Positions 33,148 through 41,978 of a DNA stretch of 44,791 nt are shown in pieces. Where the stretch lies: NCBI GenBank assembly GCA_004558955.1, contig SFZC01000002.1, forward strand, positions 1 through 44,791, in the 5' to 3' direction. This stretch comes from a bacterium. Lineage in GTDB: Bacteria > Cyanobacteriota > Vampirovibrionia > Gastranaerophilales > Gastranaerophilaceae. Numbering within the stretch: the stretch's first letter is position 1; each line of letters begins with the position of its first letter. A program made the translations under genes and the position numbers. The notes under the pieces were generated by a model, which did no database searches, was not told the DNA's origin, and was given only the letters and a program-made list of their open reading frames with translations.

Positions 33148-34827
33148 ATGAATGCAGTAAATCAATCAGTATTTAAGGATATAACAACAAGGACAAATCC
33201 GAGTGATTATTGGCTTAATAAAAAGTTGCCCCAAAATCAGGGGCAACAAACACTTGGAGCAAGTCAAACACCTGACCAATTTATAAAAAATATCAAAATT
33301 ATTACCCCTGAAGAAGCGAGAAAAACAAACAATATCAAAATTATCGGTCTGTCTATTGCAGGAGCAACCGTAGCAACCGCAGCCGCAGTATTTGCAATCG
33401 TTCGAGGCGGCGGCAGCAGAAAAATCCTTCAATTTTCTAACCAATTGAAACTTTATTTTGAAAAACAACTTGAAAAAGCAAAAATCAGCGGAAAAGAACA
33501 CGACCTTTTAGATAAAGCCTACATTTCAGGCATCAAACTTGTTGACAAAATGGCAATAAAAAGTGAAGCCGTCAACAACTTTACGACCTTCAAAGATTTA
33601 CTGTTTGAAAAAATCATGCGATTAACAAAATTTACGGGCAAAATTCACCGCGAAATCGGCAAAACTTTTGAACGTATCGGTCGTCATTCCGTAATCAGCC
33701 AATACGCAAACGCAGAAGACCGCATAATAAGTGCACAAACGACTTCGCACAGGACTTTGCGACAAGCCATTAGCGTAAATGCCGACAATATTGTAGAAAT
33801 CCACGGTATTCAACTTTCACGCAAAGAATGGGCTAAACGAATTAAGGCTAAAGATAGCGAAATTCAAAACTTATTTGAAGAACATTTCACAACAAATGCT
33901 CTCAAAAAACGTTACTACTCAATAAAACAAATCAGCACAAAGCTTAAAAATAATTTATCAAAATTAAAAACTTTTTTTAGCCGTGATGTTTATAATAAAT
34001 TTATAGCAGATTCAAAAATTGTTGAAGGTAGAGAAACCTTACAGAAAGAGGTTTGGGCAAAAAGACGACTCCTTTCTTACACTCAACCCGAGATGATAAA
34101 ATCTGCCGAAAATTCACTTTATAATATTACAAAACTAACCCAAGCAGGTGACAAAACAAGCATAAGCTACATAAAATCCTTAAAACATGACATGAAGGAA
34201 TATGTACAAAAACCTGCTGCCCGTAAAGAATTGAAAAACAAGATTTTAGAAACCATCAGAGAATTATCAACAAGTGTAAAAGAAAATAAAGACGGATTTA
34301 TAACAAAAGAAAACGGCGAAAAAATGGTAGCAGAACTAGAAAAGATGACCCAAACTTTGACCAATTTCAAACAAGGCAAAGTTCAGGATATTTTAGAAAT
34401 TTACAAAAACCTTTTACCTGAAAAAGAATATAAAGTAGTTGAAAGATATTACACGCAAGGCATCAAATCGCTTGACAAATCAATAAAAATCGAAACAGAA
34501 GACTTTGTAAACAAACTCAGAGATTTGACACTGGGTGCTGCACCTACCGATATGTTGTCTATGATAACTTCTATCGGAACGTTGTGTTATTATCTTGGAA
34601 AAGCTGATGACAGTGATAAAAGAACTTCAATAGCCCTTAAATACGGTATTCCTGCTTTGGCTGCCGTTGGCGTTCCGTTATACTGTAACGCTAAATTATT
34701 CAATGGTTCAAAGAGTTTAATAATTACCTCTATGGCAACCTTTGTCGTAAACAGAATCGGTACTTATGCCGATAACAAGGTAAAAAAACACAAAGCAGCA
34801 AAAGCAAAACTTCAACAAAATGCCTAA
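33148..34827 (+). CDS. Hypothetical membrane protein, 559 residues
   Basis: The family is not recognised. The N-terminal 45 residues are polar and contain NPSDYWLNKKLPQNQ, like the start of the protein at 9162. Residues ~65-88 (IIGLSIAGATVATAAAVFAIV) form one membrane helix; ~90-455 are long charged helices, probably coiled coil; and residues ~470-535 hold two or three further hydrophobic segments (MLSMITSIGTLCYYLGKA, KYGIPALAAVGVPLY, LIITSMATFVVN) before a Lys/Ala-rich tail. This suggests a large cytoplasmic or periplasmic helical domain held at both ends by the membrane. GTAGGTCAG 10 bases upstream of the ATG may be its ribosome site. Confidence 0.7.
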   Translation: MNAVNQSVFKDITTRTNPSDYWLNKKLPQNQGQQTLGASQTPDQFIKNIKIITPEEARKTNNIKIIGLSIAGATVATAAAVFAIVRGGGSRKILQFSNQLKLYFEKQLEKAKISGKEHDLLDKAYISGIKLVDKMAIKSEAVNNFTTFKDLLFEKIMRLTKFTGKIHREIGKTFERIGRHSVISQYANAEDRIISAQTTSHRTLRQAISVNADNIVEIHGIQLSRKEWAKRIKAKDSEIQNLFEEHFTTNALKKRYYSIKQISTKLKNNLSKLKTFFSRDVYNKFIADSKIVEGRETLQKEVWAKRRLLSYTQPEMIKSAENSLYNITKLTQAGDKTSISYIKSLKHDMKEYVQKPAARKELKNKILETIRELSTSVKENKDGFITKENGEKMVAELEKMTQTLTNFKQGKVQDILEIYKNLLPEKEYKVVERYYTQGIKSLDKSIKIETEDFVNKLRDLTLGAAPTDMLSMITSIGTLCYYLGKADDSDKRTSIALKYGIPALAAVGVPLYCNAKLFNGSKSLIITSMATFVVNRIGTYADNKVKKHKAAKAKLQQNA

Positions 34828-34892
34828 ATTTCCTACAAAAAAAGGATATTCAAAGCGATTTTTATTGATAGAATATGATAGAAGGGGAGATT

Positions 34893-35921
34893 ATGACAAT
34901 ATTAACGATAAGAGAAAAGCTTGAAAACAGAGAACTGGAATATTTGAGCGAATTTGCAACAAAGGCAAAATTTTCAAAAGGCAGAAAAATTCAAGAAGAA
35001 CAATCCGATATGAGAACGGATTTTCAACGTGACAGAGACAGAATTTTACATTCAAAAGCCTTCCGCAGACTAAAACACAAAACTCAAGTTTTCTTATCCC
35101 CATTTGACGACCATTTCAGAACTCGTTTAACCCACACTCTAGAAGTTTCACAAATCGGCAGGTCTATTGCGAGAGCACTTGACCTTAACGAAGATTTGGT
35201 AGAAGCAATTTCCTTAGGACACGACTTGGGGCATACCCCGTTCGGACATTGCGGGGAAAGCGTTTTGAATGAATTATGTCCTGACGGATTTCACCATAAT
35301 TTGCAAAGTGTCCGAGTTGTTGAAGAACTGGAAAAACTGAACCTTTGCCAAGAAACCATTGACGGCATAAGAACTCACTCTTGGGGCTATGAACCAACTA
35401 CTCCTGAAGGTAAAGTCGTTCAACTTGCCGATAAAATCGCATATATTAATCACGATATAGAGGATTCAATAAGAGCAGGTGTAATTTCTCAAAACGATTT
35501 GCCAAAAGATTGTATTGACTACTTTTCACCACGTCAAAGCAGACGTCTTAACAAAATGATTTCGGAAATCGTAAAAAATTCAATCGGCAAAAAAGAAATC
35601 TCTATGAGCGAAGAAGCGTGGGAATACACAACAAAACTAAGAACTTGGATGTTTGAAAATGTTTATAGTGAAAGGTCTGTAGCAAAAATAGAAGAAAAAA
35701 AAGCAAAAAGAGTAATTAAGGAACTGTTTTATCTATACTACAACACATTGAAACCGATTTGTCCCGAAGAAAAAACTATCAGAATTGTTACGGATTACAT
35801 TTCAGGCATGACAGACAGATTTGCAATAGAACGCTTCAAACAAAACTTCGTTCCTGTCGGGTTAAAATGCGGAATAGGGGAAGATAACCTGTTCAAACTC
35901 GTAAACGAAACACCCGATTGA
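34893..35921 (+). CDS. dGTPase-like HD-domain deoxynucleotide triphosphohydrolase
   Basis: HD-domain signatures are complete: RLTHTLEVSQIGRSIAR, LGHDLGHTPFGHCGE and AYINHDIEDSIRAG provide the His, His-Asp and Asp metal ligands. Together with FQRDRDRILHSKAFRRLKHKTQVF at the start, this is the dGTPase-like family, which hydrolyses dNTPs to nucleoside and triphosphate, controlling nucleotide pools (and in some bacteria phage resistance). ATG 34893 (342 residues) is preferred to ATG 34875: AGAAGGGGAG lies just before 34893, and TGA-TAGAAT at 34866-34874 looks like an extended -10 that overlaps the earlier start. Confidence 0.88.
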   Translation: MTILTIREKLENRELEYLSEFATKAKFSKGRKIQEEQSDMRTDFQRDRDRILHSKAFRRLKHKTQVFLSPFDDHFRTRLTHTLEVSQIGRSIARALDLNEDLVEAISLGHDLGHTPFGHCGESVLNELCPDGFHHNLQSVRVVEELEKLNLCQETIDGIRTHSWGYEPTTPEGKVVQLADKIAYINHDIEDSIRAGVISQNDLPKDCIDYFSPRQSRRLNKMISEIVKNSIGKKEISMSEEAWEYTTKLRTWMFENVYSERSVAKIEEKKAKRVIKELFYLYYNTLKPICPEEKTIRIVTDYISGMTDRFAIERFKQNFVPVGLKCGIGEDNLFKLVNETPD

Positions 35922-35945
35922 TAAATTATAAAAAAAGTGTATAAT
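35918..35945 (+). promoter_or_regulatory. Sigma70 promoter of the xer gene
   Basis: TTGATA (35918-35923, overlapping the preceding stop codon), 16-base spacer and perfect TATAAT (35940-35945). The -10 box ends seven bases before ATG 35953; no Shine-Dalgarno is present. Confidence 0.7.
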
Positions 35946-35952
35946 CAAACGT

Positions 35953-36828
35953 ATGAATATCCAATTTATCTCAGAATATTTGGAATATCTTGAAGTAGAA
36001 AAAGGGCTTGCACAAAACACTTTGGAAGCCTACAGGCGGGACTTAACCGACTTTGTCGATTTTTGCTACAACAGAGGTGAAAACGACATCACGGACATTA
36101 CACGTTCTGATATAAATTCTTACATTCTAAAGTTAAAAGAAGAAAAATACACACCGACAAGCGTAATGCGAAAAATTGCCTCAATGCGTGGATTTTTCAA
36201 ATGGTTTTGTGCAAACGAATACAGCGACAAAAATCCGATTTTGACACTTGAGCAACCAAAATTACCAAAACACTTGCCCAAAGTCATGACAATAGAAGAT
36301 TTGAACTGTATCCTAAACTCTGACCTGAATCCGACAGAGAAAGTCATCGTTGAAATGCTTTACGGGTGCGGTTTGAGAGTGTCGGAACTTGCAAATTTAA
36401 ACACAACAGACATTGATATCCGTTCAAAATATGTTAAATGTTACGGAAAAGGCTCAAAAGAAAGACTGGTTCCGTTTGGCGAAAAAGCAAAAGCCGCATT
36501 AAAAAAATATTTAAAGCAACGTGAAATTATAGTTTTAGAAAATAAATCAGAAAAAAATAAACGACTTTTGCTGAAAAATAACGGCAAAAACATCACAAGA
36601 CAAGACATTTATAACTTTATCAAAAAACAAGGTGAAAAAATCAACAAACATATTTCACCACATACCTTGCGACACAGTTTTGCTACCCATTTGCTTGAAA
36701 ACGGGGCTGATTTGAGAGTTGTTCAGGAGCTTTTAGGTCACAGTGACGTTTCAACAACACAATTATACACTCATATCACGAAGAAACGACTAAAAGAAGT
36801 TTATTTTGCAATAAATAAAGACTCGTGA
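35953..36828 (+). CDS. Tyrosine recombinase XerC/XerD-like
   Basis: The 291-residue protein has the SAM-like N-terminal DNA-binding domain (FISEYLEYLEVEKGLAQNTL) and the full catalytic set: R142 (GCGLRVSEL), K166 (GKGSKER), H237 and R240 (HTLRHSF), H263 (LLGHSDVSTTQ) and nucleophile Y272 (LYTHI). Length and lack of extra domains match the housekeeping Xer recombinases that resolve chromosome dimers at dif rather than phage integrases. A single Xer per genome (as in some lineages) or an XerC/D pair is possible; a dif site was not found in this window. Confidence 0.92.
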   Translation: MNIQFISEYLEYLEVEKGLAQNTLEAYRRDLTDFVDFCYNRGENDITDITRSDINSYILKLKEEKYTPTSVMRKIASMRGFFKWFCANEYSDKNPILTLEQPKLPKHLPKVMTIEDLNCILNSDLNPTEKVIVEMLYGCGLRVSELANLNTTDIDIRSKYVKCYGKGSKERLVPFGEKAKAALKKYLKQREIIVLENKSEKNKRLLLKNNGKNITRQDIYNFIKKQGEKINKHISPHTLRHSFATHLLENGADLRVVQELLGHSDVSTTQLYTHITKKRLKEVYFAINKDS

Positions 36829-36834
36829 TAATAT
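36826..36834 (+). promoter_or_regulatory. Extended -10 promoter of the bioD-like gene
   Basis: TGA plus TAATAT (36829-36834) ends six bases before ATG 36841; a -35-like TTGCAA lies at 36806-36811 (17-base spacer). TGA is also the stop codon of the xer gene. Confidence 0.5.
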
Positions 36835-36840
36835 GAAACT

Positions 36841-37560
36841 ATGCTAAAGGTTTTCATATCAGGGTTAGAAAGACAAACAGGTAAAACTATAGTTACGGCA
36901 GGTCTTGCGGCAACAATGCAAAGTCTTTCTTATTCGACCTCAGTTTATAAACCTATTCAAACCAATGCAACACTTTTGCACGGGTTCAAAACTTCGCCCG
37001 ATTTGACGGTAATAAAGAAATTTGACCCGAATATTACGACCGATTCGACTTATGTCTTGCGAAGTTCTGCTCCGCCGTTTATCAGTTCTTATGAAGACAA
37101 CGTAAAAATTAATTTAACGACCATTTACACAGAATTTCAAGCAACCGCAAAAATGTCGGATTGCCAAATTGTCGAAGGTTCTCACAGCATTTCAACTCCG
37201 ATTGCGGAACATTTAACAGAAATCGACATCGTGAAAACACTGAATTTACCGTTAATACTTGTGGTTGACGTAAAGAAAACCCCTATCGAGCGTGTAATTA
37301 CGGGCTTGAATTATATTCACACAAACCATTGCAGATTTTTGGGAGTAATCCTAAACAGATACAACGAAAATTCTGAAATTTTGGAACAGAAATATTACCC
37401 GCAAATTTTGAAAGAATTTACGGGAGTAAACATATTGGGACAACTTCCGGATTATGACAGGATTGACACTTTTGCACCCGAGATTTTAATCTCAGATATT
37501 TTGAACATGGTCAATATTGAAGAAATTTTCGGACTGAAAATAGCAAAATTGAACCAATAA
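36841..37560 (+). CDS. Dethiobiotin synthetase-like (BioD/CobQ-type) ATPase
   Basis: The 239-residue protein has the BioD-type P-loop SGLERQTGKTIVTAGLA and the following substrate-side VYKPIQTNA (compare KPVQTG of BioD). VEGSHSISTPIAEHL replaces the usual VEGAGG, and IAVVDVKK-type LILVVDVKKTPIERV follows, with LGVILNRYN. The fold is therefore BioD-like, and it would carry out ATP-dependent carboxylation or amidation; the altered VEG motif makes dethiobiotin synthesis uncertain. No other biotin genes are nearby. Confidence 0.62.
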   Translation: MLKVFISGLERQTGKTIVTAGLAATMQSLSYSTSVYKPIQTNATLLHGFKTSPDLTVIKKFDPNITTDSTYVLRSSAPPFISSYEDNVKINLTTIYTEFQATAKMSDCQIVEGSHSISTPIAEHLTEIDIVKTLNLPLILVVDVKKTPIERVITGLNYIHTNHCRFLGVILNRYNENSEILEQKYYPQILKEFTGVNILGQLPDYDRIDTFAPEILISDILNMVNIEEIFGLKIAKLNQ

Positions 37561-37626
37561 ACGAAATAAATACACCTTCTGTTTGAAATAGACTTTAATT
37601 AATTTCACTGTTTATCATCTTTTTAA

Positions 37627-38514
37627 ATGATGACTATTTTTAAGGATATTATAGAATTAAAGAGTGAAAGGAACAGATTGGGCAGGCTAATGGAACAAAA
37701 CTTTGATTTTACATCCTACAACAACATAAAACGAGTTTCAGAAAGCGAATTGACCGAGCTTTGGGACAAATACTTGGCTGACAAATCAAACAAACAGTCA
37801 AGAGATGCCTTAATTGTTCAATATATTTACCTTGTTCGCTACGCAGTCGGACGTATCAAGGTTTCGCTACCTGCAACAATTTCTGTTGAAGATGTTACAG
37901 GCTACGGTGTTGAAGGTTTAATCAACGCAGTTGAACGCTTTTCACCACTTAAAAACGCACGTTTTGAAACTTACGCTCTTATTAGAATAAGGGGGGCAAT
38001 TTTAGACAAAATTCGTTCTCAAGACTTTTTGCCAAGAAGCGTAAGAAAGAAAATCAAAGAAGTTAAGCAAGCTGCAGAAATTTTGAAACAAGAATACGGA
38101 AGAGTGCCGACTTCAAGCGAAATTGCGAACTATTTGAACATGGACGTTGAAAAAGTCAACACAATTATGGCGGAAGATGTGACAATTACCTCAATTTACG
38201 ACAAAAGAGGTTCGTCTGAAGACAGTATGGAAATCATTGATACTATTGAAGATTCCACAAAACTTAATCCGCAAGAAAGACTTGAAGAAAAAAATGTTAA
38301 AACAGATTTGCAAAAAGCCTTGTTAAGACTACCTGAAAGAGAACGTGTTTTGATGGTTCTTTATTATCAGGAAAACATGACAATGAAGGAAATCGGTGCA
38401 ACTTTAAATATGTCAGAATCAAGAGTTTGCCAGTTACATGCTCAAGCAATTATGAAACTTAAAAACATTTTCAGCGAAAACAGAACCTCAAGACTTCAAC
38501 AATCTATCGTCTAA
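37627..38514 (+). CDS. Sigma-70 family factor of FliA/WhiG (sigma-28) type
   Basis: The 295-residue protein has regions 2, 3 and 4: EDVTGYGVEGLINAVERF and ARFETYALIRIRGAILDKI (region 2), DFLPRSVRKKIKEV (region 3, the FliA hallmark), and LPERERVLMVLYYQENMTMKEIG with SESRVCQLHAQAIMKLK (region 4). The N-terminal ~45 residues are an added tail. Such factors control flagella, motility or development; no flagellar gene is in this window. TATCAT at 37613-37618 ends eight bases before the ATG. It is convergent with the OmpA-like gene and overlaps it by 11 bases. Confidence 0.9.
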   Translation: MMTIFKDIIELKSERNRLGRLMEQNFDFTSYNNIKRVSESELTELWDKYLADKSNKQSRDALIVQYIYLVRYAVGRIKVSLPATISVEDVTGYGVEGLINAVERFSPLKNARFETYALIRIRGAILDKIRSQDFLPRSVRKKIKEVKQAAEILKQEYGRVPTSSEIANYLNMDVEKVNTIMAEDVTITSIYDKRGSSEDSMEIIDTIEDSTKLNPQERLEEKNVKTDLQKALLRLPERERVLMVLYYQENMTMKEIGATLNMSESRVCQLHAQAIMKLKNIFSENRTSRLQQSIV

Positions 38515-39103
38515 ACGAGTCTTCATAGTTAAAAATAATAAAATTTATACGTTCTTGCGTTTTTCCCTGATAACGAACAACCGGCATGATTTCGCCAAAG
38601 CCGTTTGCTCTGAATTTGTCAGGTAAAATCTTCTTTGTAGAAAGAAGGTATTTTTGAAGATTTCCCGCTCGAACTACCGACAATTCCCAATTTGAGTTGT
38701 ATTTGGAATTGTAATACGAGTTGGCAGAAGTCGTACTTTCCACAAGGCAAGGCTTATTCAACAAAACCAACAAATTTGCAATTATCTCCAAAATGCAGTA
38801 AGAATTTGTCCTGATTTCGTCACTTCCGTTATCAAAAAACAAAAAACTGTCAAAACTCACAACAACTCCCATCGGAATTATTGTGTAAATTATATCATTC
38901 ACACCTTGAAGATTTTTGCGAAGGAGTTTTTCAATATTAACATTTGTCGAAAAATCATAATCAGACATATCAGCCTGTAATTTCAATGTTTTAGCACTCT
39001 CAATCGTGGCATAACAGGCATGATTTACCATGCAAAAAATTATTGCAACTGCTATAACTTTTTTAAACAAAATGACAATCCTCGCATATTTAAGAATTGT
39101 CAT
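38504..39103 (-). CDS. OmpA/MotB-like peptidoglycan-binding domain protein
   Basis: A signal-peptide-like N-terminus (KKVIAVAIIFCMVNHACYA) precedes a ~165-residue domain with the OmpA/MotB pattern: VVVSFDSFLFFDNGSDEIR, then NWELSVVRAGNLQKYLL, and FRANGFGEIMPVV. These domains bind peptidoglycan. Unlike true MotB it lacks the long N-terminal channel helix with the ion-binding Asp. Start could be ATG 39103 or an in-frame TTG downstream giving MFKKVIAVAI. TAAAAT ends nine bases before ATG 39103. The gene ends inside the sigma-factor gene on the other strand. Confidence 0.68.
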   Translation of the reverse strand: MTILKYARIVILFKKVIAVAIIFCMVNHACYATIESAKTLKLQADMSDYDFSTNVNIEKLLRKNLQGVNDIIYTIIPMGVVVSFDSFLFFDNGSDEIRTNSYCILEIIANLLVLLNKPCLVESTTSANSYYNSKYNSNWELSVVRAGNLQKYLLSTKKILPDKFRANGFGEIMPVVRYQGKTQERINFIIFNYEDSFRR

Positions 39104-39136
39104 TTAAAAATTATTTTATAACCATTGGTCAACAAG

Positions 39137-40354
39137 TTAAGGTTTTGTAATTGAAAGAACATATTTGTCTTCCGTGAAATATTTTTTAGCACATTCCAAA
39201 ACCTGTTCTATCGTAACTTTTTGAACTTCTTTTTTCAACGTTTCGGTATAATCAAAATCAAAACCGATTACACCGTATTTTGCGTACGCACATGCCTGCT
39301 GAAGGTTAGTTTCTTCCAAGAAGGCACATTTGCCGTTTAAGTTATTTTTAGCATCTTCAAGTTCTTTTTCAGATACAGGATAATTTCTGATTTTAAAAAT
39401 TTCTTCGTTAAAGCCTTTCAATGAAACGTCAATATTTTTTGCTTCGGTCGCAATGTAAATCATGAAATTGCCGACATATTTGTAAGTTTCGTAAGAACTT
39501 CTTACAACATAAGCCAAACCTTTTTTGTCACGAAGTTCCAAGAACAATCTTGAAGACAAGCCGCAAGCACCCAAAATTATATTAAGCAAAACCAAAGCAG
39601 GATAATCAGCCTCGCCATAAGTCGGAACCTGCCAACCTTTAAGGATATGTGCTTGATTTATATCCGCTTTCACGTTTTCAACTGTTTTAACGCCTGTCAA
39701 AACAGGTTTTTCAATATTGTACTCACCGTCAACTGATTTTGGTAATTTACCTATTGTATCTTCTATCAAAGGCAAAACTTCGTCCATTTTCAACGAACCG
39801 ACAATCGCCAAAACTTTTCTGCTACTGTTCAAAATTGTCTGATAAGCCTCAATAATATCTTGTTTTGAAAGATTATCAAGGTTTTCCAAAACTTTTGTCA
39901 TCGTGTTGCCGTAGTAATGATTTTCAAACATTGTTTTGTAGTATGAATCTGTCGTAATTGCACGAGGAGAATCCAATTCTGCCGAAATTTCACCTTTTGA
40001 TTTAACTCTTTCTTTTTCAAACTCATCAAATGTGGTATTTGTGATAATGTCGTTCATCAACTCTATCGCTTTGGAGAAATCCTCATTCAAACAAACAAAC
40101 TTGAATTGCAAATAGTTCGGAAATACTTCACACGACAAATCAATCGCATATTTTTCAAGTTCGTTTGCAAGCTCTTCCGAGTTGTAATTTTTTGTTCCTT
40201 GCAAAAATAATTTTGCCATCAACGGATAAATACCTGCTGATTTTTCGGGATTGTTTATTGACATATTCAAACACACTGCCATTCTCGGAGTGTTTTCGTT
40301 ATATCTGTAAATATAGCTTATATCGTTATTTAATTTTGAAATTTCTTTGCTCAT
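39137..40354 (-). CDS. M16-family (insulinase-like) protein lacking the zinc motif
   Basis: The 405-residue protein follows the M16 fold: N-terminal domain (MAVCLNMSINNPEKSAGIYP), FLQGTKNYNSEELANELEKY, and a C-terminal half with NQAHILKGWQVP and FLELRDKKGLAYVVRSSYE. Where active enzymes have HxxEH (before FxGT), it reads YPLMAKLFLQGT, so zinc cannot bind. Such proteins are the non-catalytic half of heterodimeric M16 peptidases. Its partner is not within the window. GAGGAAG lies just before the ATG and TGATAATAT further upstream is its promoter. No signal peptide is present, suggesting the cytoplasm. Confidence 0.82.
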   Translation of the reverse strand: MSKEISKLNNDISYIYRYNENTPRMAVCLNMSINNPEKSAGIYPLMAKLFLQGTKNYNSEELANELEKYAIDLSCEVFPNYLQFKFVCLNEDFSKAIELMNDIITNTTFDEFEKERVKSKGEISAELDSPRAITTDSYYKTMFENHYYGNTMTKVLENLDNLSKQDIIEAYQTILNSSRKVLAIVGSLKMDEVLPLIEDTIGKLPKSVDGEYNIEKPVLTGVKTVENVKADINQAHILKGWQVPTYGEADYPALVLLNIILGACGLSSRLFLELRDKKGLAYVVRSSYETYKYVGNFMIYIATEAKNIDVSLKGFNEEIFKIRNYPVSEKELEDAKNNLNGKCAFLEETNLQQACAYAKYGVIGFDFDYTETLKKEVQKVTIEQVLECAKKYFTEDKYVLSITKP

Positions 40355-40418
40355 TCTTCTTCCTCACTACAGCCTAATATTATCATAATTTTACGGAAAA
40401 GACAAATCTGCTCGCTTA

Positions 40419-40427
40419 TGCTATACT
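40419..40427 (+). promoter_or_regulatory. Extended -10 promoter of yifB/comM
   Basis: TGC followed by TATACT (40422-40427) ends six bases before ATG 40434, without a Shine-Dalgarno. Confidence 0.55.
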
Positions 40428-40433
40428 GACCGT

Positions 40434-41978
40434 ATGGTCAATACTGTAAAAACAACAACGGTCATCGGATTAAATGCCTACATAGTTTCGGTCGAAACAG
40501 ATGTGGTAAATTCACTGCCCGCAATCTCGATAGTCGGACTTCCTGATGCTTCGGTCAACGAAGCAAGAGACAGAGTTAAATCTGCAATCAAGAACTCGGG
40601 ATTTACTTTCCCTGCAAAAAAAGTCATAATCAACCTTGCTCCCGCCGACTTGAAAAAAGTCGGAACAAGCTTTGACCTGCCAATCGCTGTCGGAATTTTG
40701 ACGGAAGAAGAAGTCTTACTTCCCGAAAAAACAAAAAATTACGCCTTTTTAGGGGAATTATCTCTTGACGGCTCAATAAGAGGAGTAAACGGAGTTTTAC
40801 CGCTTGTTTTGGGACTGAAAGAAGCAGGCATTAAAAACGTTATCGTTCCGCAAGCAAACGTCAACGAAGCGGCTTTGTGTGTCGGAATAAATGTTTACGG
40901 AGCAAAACATTTAACAGAAGTTGTAAACCACTTTACGGAAAGTCCTATTCCTAAAACTACCGTTGATGTTCAAGCATATTTGACAAAACCTACTGAACAG
41001 ATTTATACATACGATTTTAAAGACGTAAAAGGTCAAAAGAAAGCGAAAAAAGCCCTTGAAATTGCGGCAGCGGGCGGACATAACATTTTGATGACAGGTT
41101 CACCGGGCTCAGGAAAAACTCTTATGGCTAAATGTTTTTCTTCAATCCTTCCGCCGTTAGAACTTGAAGAAGCCTTAGAACTCACAAAGATTTACAGTAT
41201 TTGCGGTCTATTATCCGATAACGAGCCATTAATGGTAAAACGCCCGTATAGAGCAGTTCACCACACCGCATCGGCAAACGGAATTATCGGGGGCGGAAGC
41301 ACTCCAACTCCGGGGGAAATCACACTCGCCAATCGTGGAGTATTATTTTTAGATGAAATGGCGGAATTTCCACGTCAGGTATTAGAAGTTTTGCGTCAAC
41401 CGTTGGAAGACGGTGAAATCGTGATTTCAAGAGCAAAACATTCAATAAAATACCCTGCGAAATTTATCTTGCTCGGAGCGATGAACCCTTGTCCTTGCGG
41501 ATTTTTGGGCGACAAAGAAAAACCTTGCACCTGCACGGATTTTCAAATCAGCAGATATTTAGCAAAGCTTTCAGGTCCGTTACTTGACAGAATAGACATT
41601 CAGGTAGAAGTTCCAAGACTTACTCCAACAGAACTTCTCAACTCGACCGCCGAAGAAGAAACCTCGGAAACCATCAGAAATCGAGTAATTAAGGCAAGAA
41701 AAATTCAAATCGAAAGATATAAAAACGAAAAGATTTTGACAAACTCGGAATTATCCTCAAAACTAATCAAAAAATATTGTCCGATTGATGAAAAATCTCG
41801 TGAAATGCTTAAAATTGCCATTGTGAAATATCAACTTTCAGGACGCCGATATGATAGAATTTTAAAACTTGCAAGGACTATTGCCGACCTCGCTGAAAGC
41901 GAACAAATCCAACAAATTCACCTTATGCAAGCTCTTCAATTCAAAATGTTTGACCCTGAAAATTATCGAAAAGGCTAA
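40434..41978 (+). CDS. YifB/ComM-family AAA+ Mg-chelatase-like ATPase
   Basis: The 514-residue protein has the ChlI-type N-terminal domain (SIVGLPDASVNEARDRVKSAI, ADLKKVGTSFDLPIAVG), Walker A MTGSPGSGKTLMAK, Walker B LFLDEMAEF, the zinc-like Cys cluster NPCPCGFLGDKEKPCTC and the C-terminal helical lid. ComM is a hexameric helicase that drives branch migration in natural transformation and is widely conserved. The gene stands alone with its own predicted leaderless promoter. It ends directly against the convergent membrane protein gene (stops in contact). Confidence 0.93.
   Translation: MVNTVKTTTVIGLNAYIVSVETDVVNSLPAISIVGLPDASVNEARDRVKSAIKNSGFTFPAKKVIINLAPADLKKVGTSFDLPIAVGILTEEEVLLPEKTKNYAFLGELSLDGSIRGVNGVLPLVLGLKEAGIKNVIVPQANVNEAALCVGINVYGAKHLTEVVNHFTESPIPKTTVDVQAYLTKPTEQIYTYDFKDVKGQKKAKKALEIAAAGGHNILMTGSPGSGKTLMAKCFSSILPPLELEEALELTKIYSICGLLSDNEPLMVKRPYRAVHHTASANGIIGGGSTPTPGEITLANRGVLFLDEMAEFPRQVLEVLRQPLEDGEIVISRAKHSIKYPAKFILLGAMNPCPCGFLGDKEKPCTCTDFQISRYLAKLSGPLLDRIDIQVEVPRLTPTELLNSTAEEETSETIRNRVIKARKIQIERYKNEKILTNSELSSKLIKKYCPIDEKSREMLKIAIVKYQLSGRRYDRILKLARTIADLAESEQIQQIHLMQALQFKMFDPENYRKG

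Noticed and set aside
34875..34892. ATG start for the dGTPase-like gene
   Set aside because: The later ATG 34893 has a strong ribosome site and the earlier ATG lies directly after a -10-like box.
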